This document shows positions 1 through 6,729 of a stretch of 19,706 nt of DNA, one piece after another (within the stretch, counting starts at the first letter, position 1; every line of letters begins with the position of its first letter). The stretch comes from Dehalococcoidales bacterium (GTDB lineage: Bacteria > Chloroflexota > Dehalococcoidia > Dehalococcoidales > JAUXAE01). The stretch is from positions 1 to 19,706 of the forward strand of contig JAUXAE010000005.1 of the NCBI GenBank assembly GCA_030620035.1. The letters run 5' to 3'. The position numbers and the translations under genes were made by a program. The notes below the pieces were generated by a model. The model was not told the DNA's origin. It made no database searches and saw only the letters and a list, made by a program, of their open reading frames with translations.

Positions 1-2372
1 TCATGAAGGCCGTAGGCCCGAACATCGCGGTAGAGGATAAATACATTGCTATCGGGGCTCTCTTCTTTTATTCTTATGGCGTTTTTAATCGCCTGAACAC
101 AGCACAGCCGGCTGCAGTAGGGCCGGTCATCATCGCGGGAACCGACGCACTGAATCATGACCACCGTCCTGGCCCTGAAATCACCCTTGGCCAGTCTTTC
201 TTCCAGTTCCAGTTGTGTGATAACCCGCTCATCCTGGCCGTAGAGATACTCACTAGGTTTATATTCCTGGCCACCGGTGGCGATAATAACAGCCCCCTGT
301 ATAATGGTATAGAGCTTCCCATTAGCCTTAAATTCAGTTTTGAAATTGCCCGCCGAGCCCTCAAAGTTTTCTACCTGGGCACCGGTATAAACTTTAATTA
401 AGGGGTGGGCTTTAACCTTCTCTATCATTTCATTCAGTTTCTTCTGAGGGTTGTCACCATTGCTGAGAAACTTTACCCGCCATAAATTGCCCCCCAGGCG
501 GTCGCTCTTCTCCAAGAGATAGGACTTAATTCCCTGCTCAGCCAGCTCCAGGGCGGCCGTCATACCGGCGACACCACCACCGATAACCAGGGCATCACGG
601 TTGATAGTCACCGACTGGGGATCCAGCGGCTCCAAGTATTTCGCCCTGACGGCGGCAACCCTTATTAAGTCCTTGGCCTTTTCGGTTGCCTTCTCGGGTT
701 CATCCATATGCACCCAGGAACACTGGTTGCGAATATTGGCCATCTCAAGCATATAGGGGTTGAGGCCAGCTTCCCGCAGGGTGTCCTGGAATAGGGCCTC
801 GTGTGTCCTTGGGGTACAGGCAGCCACAATCAAGCGGTTTAGTTCGTGCTCCTCGATTACCTGCTTAATCCTTCGGCCGGCGTCAGTGGAGCAGGCGAAG
901 ATACTGTTCTCAACATGGATCACATTGGGTAATGTCTTGGCATATTCAACAACCTCAGGAATGCTGACCACGCTGGCGATGTTCTTGCCGCAATGGCAGA
1001 CAAAGACGCCGATGCGCGGCTCCTGCCCGGTGACATCCTTCTCGTCGGGATATGTCTTATCCTTAAGCAATGTCCCCTTCTCTTCAGCAAGTAGCGCCAG
1101 CACCTTGGAGGCCGCCGAACCTGACTGCATCACCGTCTCGGGGATGTCCTTGGGGCCGGTAAAGACACCGGCCGCATAGATGCCTTCCTGAGAGGTTTCT
1201 GCCGGAGCAAATAGCTCAGTCTCACAGAAGCCAAACTCATTCAGCTCAATACCGAATTTCTCGGCCAGCACCTTAACCCCTGAGCGCGGTCTTAATCCAC
1301 AGGAGAGGACCACCATATCAAACCGGTCTTCAACTATGTCACCCTTTTCGTTCTGATACCGGATTACCAGCTCTTTGGAGTCAGGGATTTCTTTGATTGA
1401 AGACGGCTGGCAGCGGATATACCTGACGCCCAGTTTTTTGGCCCGCTCATAATAGGCCTCAAAGCCCTTGCCGTAGGCACGAATGTCGGTGAAGAATATG
1501 GTTACCTCGGCTTCGGGATGGTGCTCCTTGACAATAATCGCTTCCTTGGTGGCGTACATACAGCAGACCGCCGAGCAGTAATTGGCCTCCTTCTCCCGTG
1601 AGCCAATGCACTGGATAAAGGCCAGTTTTTGCGGCGGTTTCTTATCGGAAAGACGGACAATGTCACCGGCGAAGGGGCCGCTGGCCGAGAGCATCCTCTC
1701 AAACTGCAGGCTGGTGAGCACATTGGGGTAGCGGCCGTAACCAAGCTGCGGCTTTACCTCAGGGTCAAATAGCTCATAGCCGGGGGCTAGAATAATAGCC
1801 CCGACATCAAGCTCAATTATTTCGTCTTCCTGGTCTAAGAGAATGGCTTTTGGTTCACAGAATTTCTCACAGGCACGACACTTACCATTTTTAAAATAGA
1901 TACAGTGCTCCTTATCTATCACCGGTACGTTAGGTACTCCCTGCGGGAAGAGAATATAGATAGCCTTGCGCTGGCTTAAGCCCTGGTCAAACTCACTAGG
2001 AACCTTGACCGGGCACTTCTCGACGCAGATACCACAGGCAGTGCACTTGCTCTCATCAACATAGCGAGCCTTCTTCCTGACCCGGACCTTAAAGTTACCG
2101 GCTTGGCCGCTAACATCAATAACCTCTGAGTTGGTCAGCAGCTCAATGTTGAGATGGCGTTCGATGGTGACCAGCCTGGGGGCGATGTTACACATGGCAC
2201 AATCGTTGGTGGGGAAGGTCTTATCCAGTTGAACCATGACACCGCCGATGGAACCCTTCTCATCCAAGAGATAGGTTTTTATACCGGCCTCAGCCAGGTC
2301 CAGAGCCGCCTGCATACCGCCGACGCCGCCACCAACTACTAATGCAGCACCTACCCTTTTCTTTTCAGACAT
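1..2372 (-). CDS. hdrA: HdrA-like flavoprotein, tandem-duplicated, 3' end missing
   Basis: Flavin and iron-sulfur subunit of a heterodisulfide-reductase-type complex that passes electrons to HdrBC in the cytoplasm. I read 790 codons from an ATG at 2372 to the left edge with no stop. Residues 14-19 (GGGVGG) form an FAD-binding Rossmann motif. Two 4Fe-4S sites follow: Cys110/113/116/120 and Cys157/165/168/172. The stretch VCHCGKNI at 458-465 starts the canonical HdrA region, and a second Rossmann motif GGGVAG lies at 598-603. IQC-GSR followed by YCS--CC occurs twice (residues 254-271 and 741-758), as does D(I/V)RAYG, so two HdrA-like units are fused. Archaeal HdrA is about 650 residues; this one is already longer without its C-terminus. 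It starts 2 nt after the hdrB stop, with AGAAGG about 10 nt upstream. The family assignment is firm; the electron donor and acceptor cannot be read from the sequence. Confidence 0.9.
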   Translation of the reverse strand, partial: MSEKKRVGAALVVGGGVGGMQAALDLAEAGIKTYLLDEKGSIGGVMVQLDKTFPTNDCAMCNIAPRLVTIERHLNIELLTNSEVIDVSGQAGNFKVRVRKKARYVDESKCTACGICVEKCPVKVPSEFDQGLSQRKAIYILFPQGVPNVPVIDKEHCIYFKNGKCRACEKFCEPKAILLDQEDEIIELDVGAIILAPGYELFDPEVKPQLGYGRYPNVLTSLQFERMLSASGPFAGDIVRLSDKKPPQKLAFIQCIGSREKEANYCSAVCCMYATKEAIIVKEHHPEAEVTIFFTDIRAYGKGFEAYYERAKKLGVRYIRCQPSSIKEIPDSKELVIRYQNEKGDIVEDRFDMVVLSCGLRPRSGVKVLAEKFGIELNEFGFCETELFAPAETSQEGIYAAGVFTGPKDIPETVMQSGSAASKVLALLAEEKGTLLKDKTYPDEKDVTGQEPRIGVFVCHCGKNIASVVSIPEVVEYAKTLPNVIHVENSIFACSTDAGRRIKQVIEEHELNRLIVAACTPRTHEALFQDTLREAGLNPYMLEMANIRNQCSWVHMDEPEKATEKAKDLIRVAAVRAKYLEPLDPQSVTINRDALVIGGGVAGMTAALELAEQGIKSYLLEKSDRLGGNLWRVKFLSNGDNPQKKLNEMIEKVKAHPLIKVYTGAQVENFEGSAGNFKTEFKANGKLYTIIQGAVIIATGGQEYKPSEYLYGQDERVITQLELEERLAKGDFRARTVVMIQCVGSRDDDRPYCSRLCCVQAIKNAIRIKEESPDSNVFILYRDVRAYGLH

Positions 2373-2374
2373 CT

Positions 2375-3244
2375 CTAGGCTACCTTCTGCAAGACAGTTC
2401 GGGTATCAACAAAATGCATCTTGAGCAAGAGCTTATCCTCTGGTGTGCCCAGGGCCAGGCTGACCAGCTCGGTAAAATAGAAGATGGGCAACTGGTAAGA
2501 CACATTATACTTCTTCCCTATCTCCTGCTGGCGGATATCCAGGTTCAGGTGACAGAAGGTACAGGGAACGGCAATAGCCTCAGCACCTACCGCCCGGGCA
2601 TCCTCCAAAATACGCTGGGTCAGTCTTACAACTGCCTCGGGCTTGGTTACCAAAAGAGAGCCGCCGCAACATTCGGTCTTATAGGACCAGTCTAGGGTAG
2701 ATATACCGACCGCCCTAAGAATCCTGTCCATAGTCTGGGGATACTCACCGACATCACCAAACTGGGTTATCTTGGGCGGTCTTACCAGCAGACAGCCATA
2801 GTAGCTGACCACTTTCAGGCTGGAAAGGTCTCTCTTCACCAGCTGTGACAGCCGGCCTAAAACAGCCTCGCTGGATAGAACCTCCAGGGGGTGATAGACC
2901 TTAACCTTGCCCCTAAATTTGTACTCAATTATATCCTCAACCTCTGCCTTAAGCTCGGGGTTCTCACCTACCTCATACTGGGCCACCTTAAACCGGTTAT
3001 AGCAGGCGGCACAGGGTACCATAACCTGGTTAAAACCGCTCTTCTCTATCAGGGCCAGATTCTTCAGCGGCAGGGCTAGGGACAATAGCCTTGAGACATT
3101 ATGGGCCAGCGTTGAACCGCAGCAGATCCAGTCTTTCTGCTCCACCAGCTCTATGCCCACCCTGTCACAGACATCACGCAGAGACCTGTCGTATTCCTTG
3201 CCGGTAGAATGGAGCGAACAGCTTTTGTAGTAGGCGTACCTCAT
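2375..3244 (-). CDS. hdrB: HdrB-like subunit with two CCG (cysteine-rich) domains
   Basis: 289 residues, the usual length for HdrB, the subunit that in methanogens carries two noncubane 4Fe-4S clusters and reduces a disulfide. Both cysteine-rich CCG domains are complete: Cys9, Cys41-Cys42-Gly and Cys78-x2-Cys81 in the first; Cys151, Cys192-Cys193-Gly-Gly and Cys228-x2-Cys231 in the second. The ATG overlaps the hdrC stop in an ATGA, and GGGAG lies 5 nt upstream inside hdrC, so the two are probably translationally coupled. Together with HdrC and HdrA it should form a soluble HdrABC complex. No coenzyme M or B synthesis genes are visible, and in bacteria of this group the real substrate is unknown, so heterodisulfide reductase is a family name here and not a proven reaction. 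Confidence 0.9.
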   Translation of the reverse strand: MRYAYYKSCSLHSTGKEYDRSLRDVCDRVGIELVEQKDWICCGSTLAHNVSRLLSLALPLKNLALIEKSGFNQVMVPCAACYNRFKVAQYEVGENPELKAEVEDIIEYKFRGKVKVYHPLEVLSSEAVLGRLSQLVKRDLSSLKVVSYYGCLLVRPPKITQFGDVGEYPQTMDRILRAVGISTLDWSYKTECCGGSLLVTKPEAVVRLTQRILEDARAVGAEAIAVPCTFCHLNLDIRQQEIGKKYNVSYQLPIFYFTELVSLALGTPEDKLLLKMHFVDTRTVLQKVA

Positions 3245-3810
3245 ACCTTCTCCCGCTCTTTGACCCTTTTGAAGATTCTCTTCATGGTCGCCGTATTCTG
3301 GAAACTGGGCAATAGCCCCAGTTTGCCCTTCCTGAGCATCTTTAGGCCCGTAGCCAAGTCCTGGGTTAAGTTGCCGGTTTGTAGCTTGAGCATGCCGGCA
3401 ACGCCTAAATCGTACATTCGGCCAAAAGATGAGATATTGGCCAGGCCTATCTGGTAGAACTTGGCTATATCAGGTGCTTTCGGTTTTATACCCTCCTTCA
3501 GGGCAATGTTAGACAAGGCGTCCATTACCTTGAGAAGACTGGTCTCCTGCGGGCAGCGGGTGGAACAGGTACCACAGGCAATACAATACCAGAAGGTGTT
3601 GCTGTTTAAGACCAGGTCTTTTAAGCCTAAGCGAACGGCATGGATTATCTGTGTCGGGGTATAGTCCATGAAATCGGTGAGGGGACAACCACTGGTACAC
3701 TTTCGGCACTGATAACACAGGTTGACATCTACATCGTGTAGCTCTTTAACAAGGTCGGAAAACTCCGAAACACTATCCGAGGGTATATCAAATTCTTTGA
3801 GCTTGCCCAT
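3241..3810 (-). CDS. hdrC: HdrC-like 4Fe-4S ferredoxin subunit
   Basis: 189 residues, matching soluble HdrC, which wires HdrA to HdrB through two cubane 4Fe-4S clusters. The ligands are plain: Cys32/35/38/42 followed by Pro, and Cys76/79/82/86 followed by Pro. The second cluster's region (around residues 74-88) is the typical HdrC-type motif. No membrane segment is seen, so this is not the HdrE/DsrM-linked form. The ATG has AAGG 8 nt upstream. It is the first gene of the hdrC-hdrB-hdrA operon and is preceded by two promoter-like sequences in the 199-bp gap to elp3. The operon order C-B-A is common in Hdr loci. Confidence 0.9.
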   Translation of the reverse strand: MGKLKEFDIPSDSVSEFSDLVKELHDVDVNLCYQCRKCTSGCPLTDFMDYTPTQIIHAVRLGLKDLVLNSNTFWYCIACGTCSTRCPQETSLLKVMDALSNIALKEGIKPKAPDIAKFYQIGLANISSFGRMYDLGVAGMLKLQTGNLTQDLATGLKMLRKGKLGLLPSFQNTATMKRIFKRVKEREKV

Positions 3811-3861
3811 AGCTGGAGCCTTAGAGCTTTTATATCATAAGTCCTATATCAAGTGACCATC

Positions 3862-3891
3862 ATAGTACAATAGATATAAAACTTTTGTCAA
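3862..3891 (-). promoter_or_regulatory. Proximal promoter of hdrCBA
   Basis: On the minus strand, TTGACA (3886-3891) is followed by an 18-nt spacer and TACTAT (3862-3867). The -35 is a perfect match to the housekeeping sigma consensus and the -10 matches 5 of 6. The predicted start near 3855 gives a leader of about 45 nt before hdrC. This comes from consensus matching only. Confidence 0.6.
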
Positions 3892-3954
3892 ATTCTTCCC
3901 GCTTTGTTTACCAGGTTAGTTAGCTGATTGAAGGCTAAATAGAAATGAATATAT

Positions 3955-3975
3955 CTTAGGTACTAGTTCTTAGGT
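3955..3975. repeat. Short direct repeat between the two hdr promoters
   Basis: CTTAGGT occurs twice (3955-3961 and 3969-3975), start to start 14 nt apart, with ACTAGT in between. It lies just downstream of the distal hdr promoter and could be a regulator site. No regulator gene is nearby, and a repeat of 7 nt in AT-rich DNA may be chance. Confidence 0.25.
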
Positions 3976-3984
3976 TATAGTCCC

Positions 3985-4013
3985 ATAATAAACCAACAGG
4001 CCATTTTTGTCAA
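3985..4013 (-). promoter_or_regulatory. Distal promoter of hdrCBA, overlapping the elp3 stop
   Basis: On the minus strand, TTGACA (4008-4013) is followed by exactly 17 nt and TATTAT (3985-3990), close to the ideal housekeeping promoter. The -35 box contains the TGA stop of elp3. A start near 3978 would give a leader of about 168 nt and place the proximal promoter inside that transcript. I see no terminator hairpin between elp3 and hdrC, so read-through from elp3 is also possible. Confidence 0.6.
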
Positions 4014-5395
4014 TTTTTAATATTCTTAACCATATAGCCTGCCTGCAAATGGTAACCAGATTCAGAGCGGTAGTACTCCCTGGCGCCAACGCCACTCAAG
4101 ACGGCAATTAAGGGTACTCCAAATTCCTGGCCGGCGATTGTTTCCGCCTCCGATAGCAGTGCCCTGCCCAGACCCTTGTGCTGGGCCGCCGCCGGCTTTC
4201 GCTGGCCCAGAGATACTTCGGGGGCGTAGACATGTAATTCCCTGATTAGGGCCAGCCGGCGGCCAGTCTTCTGTCCCAGCCGAGCTACGGATTTTCCCTG
4301 AATCCTTAATCTGAGTAAGGCAAACAGCGTTTCCCCTTCATCCTCAAAGGATAAGAAGACCTCCCGGCCGCCTGAGGCTAGGTAATCCATTCTTATGAGC
4401 CGCGGTTGCCCAATCTCCCAGCCGTCCCTAAAGCGGTGGCCATATTCCCGGCAGCGGATGCACTGGCACTGGCTTCCCTGTTGCCTCATCTTCTGTTTGA
4501 CCACATCCCGAAGTGAATCCTTGAGACCGGCCACGATAAACTTGGCCGGGATATCGCGTAGTACCCTTGAAATTCGGACATAGCGGGGCACAATTGACTT
4601 TATGTCAATAATAAGGTTGCTCATGGTCTCATTATCATATGGCTGGTAGCGCCCCTTACGATACCAATCTTCCAGTTCGGTGCCGGCCACGACCATGGTG
4701 GGATAGAGCTTCAGGCCATCGGGCCTAAACCGGGCGTCTCTAAACAGCCTTGCCGATAGCTCCAGGTCTCTTTCCGGGGTTGCCCCCGGCAGTCCCGGCA
4801 TCCAGTGGTAGTGAACCTTAAGGCCGTGCTCCTTGAGTCGTCGGGTGGCCCTAACCACATCGGCCACCCTGTGTCCCCTTCTGACCAGCTCATAGATATC
4901 ATCATCCAGGGTCTGAACACCCAGTTCCACCCGGGTAGTGCCCCAGTCAAGCATCCTGTCTATCTCTTCCTGGTGGCACCAATCGGGGCGGGTCTCCAGG
5001 CACAGCCCAACGCATCGGTGCCGGCTCGTTTCATTGAGCCGCTGGGCCTCTTCCAGGGTAGCCGAAGTTATACCATTTAGGGCGTCATAGCAGTCCTTGA
5101 TAAACCGGTGCTGGTAATCCAGCGGGTAGGCCAGGAAGGTGCCACCCATTATTATCAGCTCAACCTTATCAATGGGGTGCCCCATTTCAACCAGGATTTT
5201 CAGCCTGAGTTCAACCTGCTTCCGAGCGTCATAGTCACAGCTTTTTCCCCGCAACACGGCCGGCGACTCCGGGGTATAGCTTTGCGGCGTTGCCGTATAG
5301 GTGGGACAGTAGATACACTGCCCGGGGCACTTCATAGGCCGGGTCATAACGGCCACCGGGGTAACCCCAGATATTGTCCTGGTCAATTTCTTCAT
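4010..5395 (-). CDS. elp3: Elp3-type tRNA uridine-34 carboxymethyl-forming enzyme (radical SAM plus GNAT)
   Basis: Elp3 uses acetyl-CoA and radical SAM chemistry to add a carboxymethyl-type group to C5 of wobble uridine in tRNA. The 461-residue length fits the family, and the Dehalococcoides mccartyi Elp3 is a structural reference. Residues 23-30 hold the radical SAM cluster motif (Cys23, Cys27, Cys30). The SAM-binding glycine motif MGGTF is at 83-87. Cys310, Cys312 and Cys315 form the Elp3 zinc site between the halves. The C-terminal GNAT domain (about 345-461) has the acetyl-CoA loop QHKGLG at 405-410 and the AREYYR motif at 438-443. It is a single gene with its own probable promoter, divergent from a Trm9-like methyltransferase gene. 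Its Shine-Dalgarno is weak. Bacteria with Elp3 lack the eukaryotic Elp1/2/4-6 partners, and none is seen here. Confidence 0.93.
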   Translation of the reverse strand: MKKLTRTISGVTPVAVMTRPMKCPGQCIYCPTYTATPQSYTPESPAVLRGKSCDYDARKQVELRLKILVEMGHPIDKVELIIMGGTFLAYPLDYQHRFIKDCYDALNGITSATLEEAQRLNETSRHRCVGLCLETRPDWCHQEEIDRMLDWGTTRVELGVQTLDDDIYELVRRGHRVADVVRATRRLKEHGLKVHYHWMPGLPGATPERDLELSARLFRDARFRPDGLKLYPTMVVAGTELEDWYRKGRYQPYDNETMSNLIIDIKSIVPRYVRISRVLRDIPAKFIVAGLKDSLRDVVKQKMRQQGSQCQCIRCREYGHRFRDGWEIGQPRLIRMDYLASGGREVFLSFEDEGETLFALLRLRIQGKSVARLGQKTGRRLALIRELHVYAPEVSLGQRKPAAAQHKGLGRALLSEAETIAGQEFGVPLIAVLSGVGAREYYRSESGYHLQAGYMVKNIKN

Positions 5396-5406
5396 AGTAT
5401 ACTTGC

Positions 5407-5439
5407 CCTAAAGACAGTAGAGTCGGGAGACTGCTTAGG
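5407..5439 (-). other. Possible hairpin in the elp3 leader
   Basis: CCTAA (5407-5411) pairs with TTAGG (5435-5439), and CAGT (5415-5418) with ACTG (5430-5433), around a small internal loop. If the promoter is right, this stem lies in the 5' leader of elp3, about 11 nt before its start codon, where the Shine-Dalgarno is poor. No U-run follows, so it is not a terminator. The stem is short and may be chance. Confidence 0.25.
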
Positions 5440-5457
5440 TCTATGGCAACCCCTAAA

Positions 5458-5486
5458 ATTATAACCTATCCTCCTTTTATAATAAA
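5458..5486 (-). promoter_or_regulatory. Probable elp3 promoter
   Basis: On the minus strand, TTTATT (5481-5486), a 17-nt spacer and a perfect TATAAT (5458-5463). The start would be near 5451, giving a leader of about 55 nt. The -35 is weak (3 of 6). A plus-strand TATAAT at 5478-5483 could serve the divergent methyltransferase gene but has no recognisable -35. Confidence 0.45.
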
Positions 5487-5548
5487 ATTTAGCGCCAAGA
5501 GACAGGGCTCTCTTATATAACTTACCTTTTAAAAAGATAGGAGATTCA

Positions 5549-6199
5549 ATGGCCAACGAGCTGAGAGAGGTATTTAACCAGATAGCCCCGGGCTGGTATG
5601 GCTTCAGGCACCGCTCTATCTTCCCCAGGGAACTTAAGGCTCTGGCTGAGCGCTGGCAGCAGGGCAGGCTGCTCAACCTTGGCTGCGGCCACGGCCCGGA
5701 CTTCCTGCCCTTTAAGGAAAAATTTGAGCTATACGGTGTTGACTTTGCCCCTGAGATGATAAAACTGGCCCAAAAATATGCTCGGAAATTCAACTTTAGG
5801 GTGAGGCTTAAAGTGGCTGATGTCCAAAAGTTACCCTACCCCGATGACAGCTTTGACTGGGCGATAGCGGTGGCTGCCTACCACCATATAGAAGGTGAGG
5901 AGTCCAGACTAAGGGCGCTACGGGAGCTCCGGCGGGTGTTAAGGCCCGGTGGTGAGGCCTTTATCACCGTATGGAACCGCTGGCAACCCAGGTTCTGGTT
6001 TGGCCGGCGGCAGGTACTGGTACCCTGGCGGCAGAGGGGAAAGACACTCTACCGCTATTACTACCTGTTCTCCTATGCTGAGCTGGAGAAGCTGGCCGGG
6101 AAAGCCGGTTTCAGGGTATTAAGGTCCTTCCCGGAAAGCTCCTACCACTTTCCACTTAAGGTTTTCTCCCGCAATATCTGCCTGCTGCTGAGCAAGTGA
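5549..6199 (+). CDS. Class I SAM methyltransferase of the Trm9/ALKBH8 type, probably tRNA U34
   Basis: 216 residues with a SAM-binding Rossmann fold: motif I LNLGCGHGPD at 42-51, acidic Asp65 in motif II, Asp91 in motif III, and a PGG turn at 133-135. Beyond the generic fold it carries marks of the eukaryotic Trm9/ALKBH8 family: VF-QIAP near the N-terminus (8-14), HH at 112-113, the VW---Q segment after the PGG strand (141-146), VPW at 158-160 and YRYYYLF-YAELE at 168-180. Trm9 esterifies the carboxymethyl group made by the Elongator/Elp3 reaction, giving mcm5U34. The divergent neighbour here is elp3, which supports the same role. GGAG sits upstream of the ATG at normal spacing. The long low-complexity insert of yeast Trm9 is absent. 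Alternative: a methyltransferase for another substrate with a similar fold. Confidence 0.75.
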   Translation: MANELREVFNQIAPGWYGFRHRSIFPRELKALAERWQQGRLLNLGCGHGPDFLPFKEKFELYGVDFAPEMIKLAQKYARKFNFRVRLKVADVQKLPYPDDSFDWAIAVAAYHHIEGEESRLRALRELRRVLRPGGEAFITVWNRWQPRFWFGRRQVLVPWRQRGKTLYRYYYLFSYAELEKLAGKAGFRVLRSFPESSYHFPLKVFSRNICLLLSK

Positions 6200-6269
6200 T
6201 ACCTTAATGGTTGATTTGTCTCCTGGCGGCTAAACTGATAACATTATTGCCAAAAGAGGTGGCCAAGCT

Positions 6270-6488
6270 ATGATGATAAAAATAACCTGCCCTAGTTGTG
6301 GTGTTGACGGCAGCCTGTCAATGCTTGAACCGAGCTATCAAGGTCCCTACAAATGCTGGAAATGCCGAGCCTTATTCAAAATCCACCTGGAGAACAGCGA
6401 GCTCAAGTCCTGCGAGCCCTTAAGCCAGGAGGAATTTGAGAAACTACAAGAAATCCACGCCCTGAAAACCAAATTCAAGAAGGAATAA
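6270..6488 (+). CDS. Small zinc-ribbon protein of unknown function
   Basis: 72 residues. Cys7-x2-Cys10 (CPSC) and Cys29-x2-Cys32 (CWKC) form a treble-clef or zinc-ribbon type metal site, followed by a charged C-terminal helix rich in Lys and Glu. GAGGTG lies 8 nt before the ATG; a second ATG follows directly. It starts 70 bp after the methyltransferase stop on the same strand, so the two may be co-transcribed. Its size and cysteine pairing resemble Trm112-like small zinc proteins, but the FP-RDGIPVL-type segment of those proteins is not recognisable. I cannot assign a function; it could bind protein, RNA or DNA. Confidence 0.65.
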   Translation: MMIKITCPSCGVDGSLSMLEPSYQGPYKCWKCRALFKIHLENSELKSCEPLSQEEFEKLQEIHALKTKFKKE

Positions 6489-6531
6489 TCAAGACAGAGT
6501 CAGACAGAAATAAACTAAAGGGGAACAGGAC

Positions 6532-6729
6532 ATGCCGGTAGTCATTGTTGAGATGTGGCCGGGACGCACCACCCAGCAGAAGAAACAGCTGGCTCAAGGC
6601 ATAACGGCGGCATTTACCAGAATCGGCACCCCTGCCGAGCAGGTTCAGATTATCTTCAAGGATAACCCCAAGCACAACTGGGCTATCGGGGGCAGGCTTG
6701 CTTCAGAAGAGCCTCCCTCAGATGACTAA
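6532..6729 (+). CDS. 4-oxalocrotonate tautomerase family protein
   Basis: 65 residues, typical for this family of small hexameric enzymes that use the N-terminal proline (exposed after Met removal) as a catalytic base. Pro1 is present, Arg11 of the canonical enzyme is conserved in PGR (residues 9-11 after Met removal), and the WAIGG segment near residue 51 matches the FGIGG turn. Arg39 of the Pseudomonas enzyme appears to be Gln here, so the classical 4-oxalocrotonate reaction is doubtful; the true substrate is unknown. The ATG follows an AAAGGGG/AGGA purine stretch. It is 43 bp downstream of the zinc-ribbon gene, possibly the same transcript. Its last 47 bp overlap the opposite-strand rimI-like gene. 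Confidence 0.8.
   Translation: MPVVIVEMWPGRTTQQKKQLAQGITAAFTRIGTPAEQVQIIFKDNPKHNWAIGGRLASEEPPSDD

Noticed and set aside
1..2372. Several plus-strand and minus-strand open frames of 60-140 codons in this stretch
   Set aside because: They are shadows of hdrA, whose minus-strand frame is continuous and carries all family motifs but lacks a stop because it leaves the window.
2375..3810. Lactate-utilisation LutA/LutB-type or glycolate oxidase GlcF assignment for the CCG and ferredoxin pair
   Set aside because: Separate HdrB and HdrC sizes, the order C-B-A and the adjoining HdrA favour the Hdr assignment.
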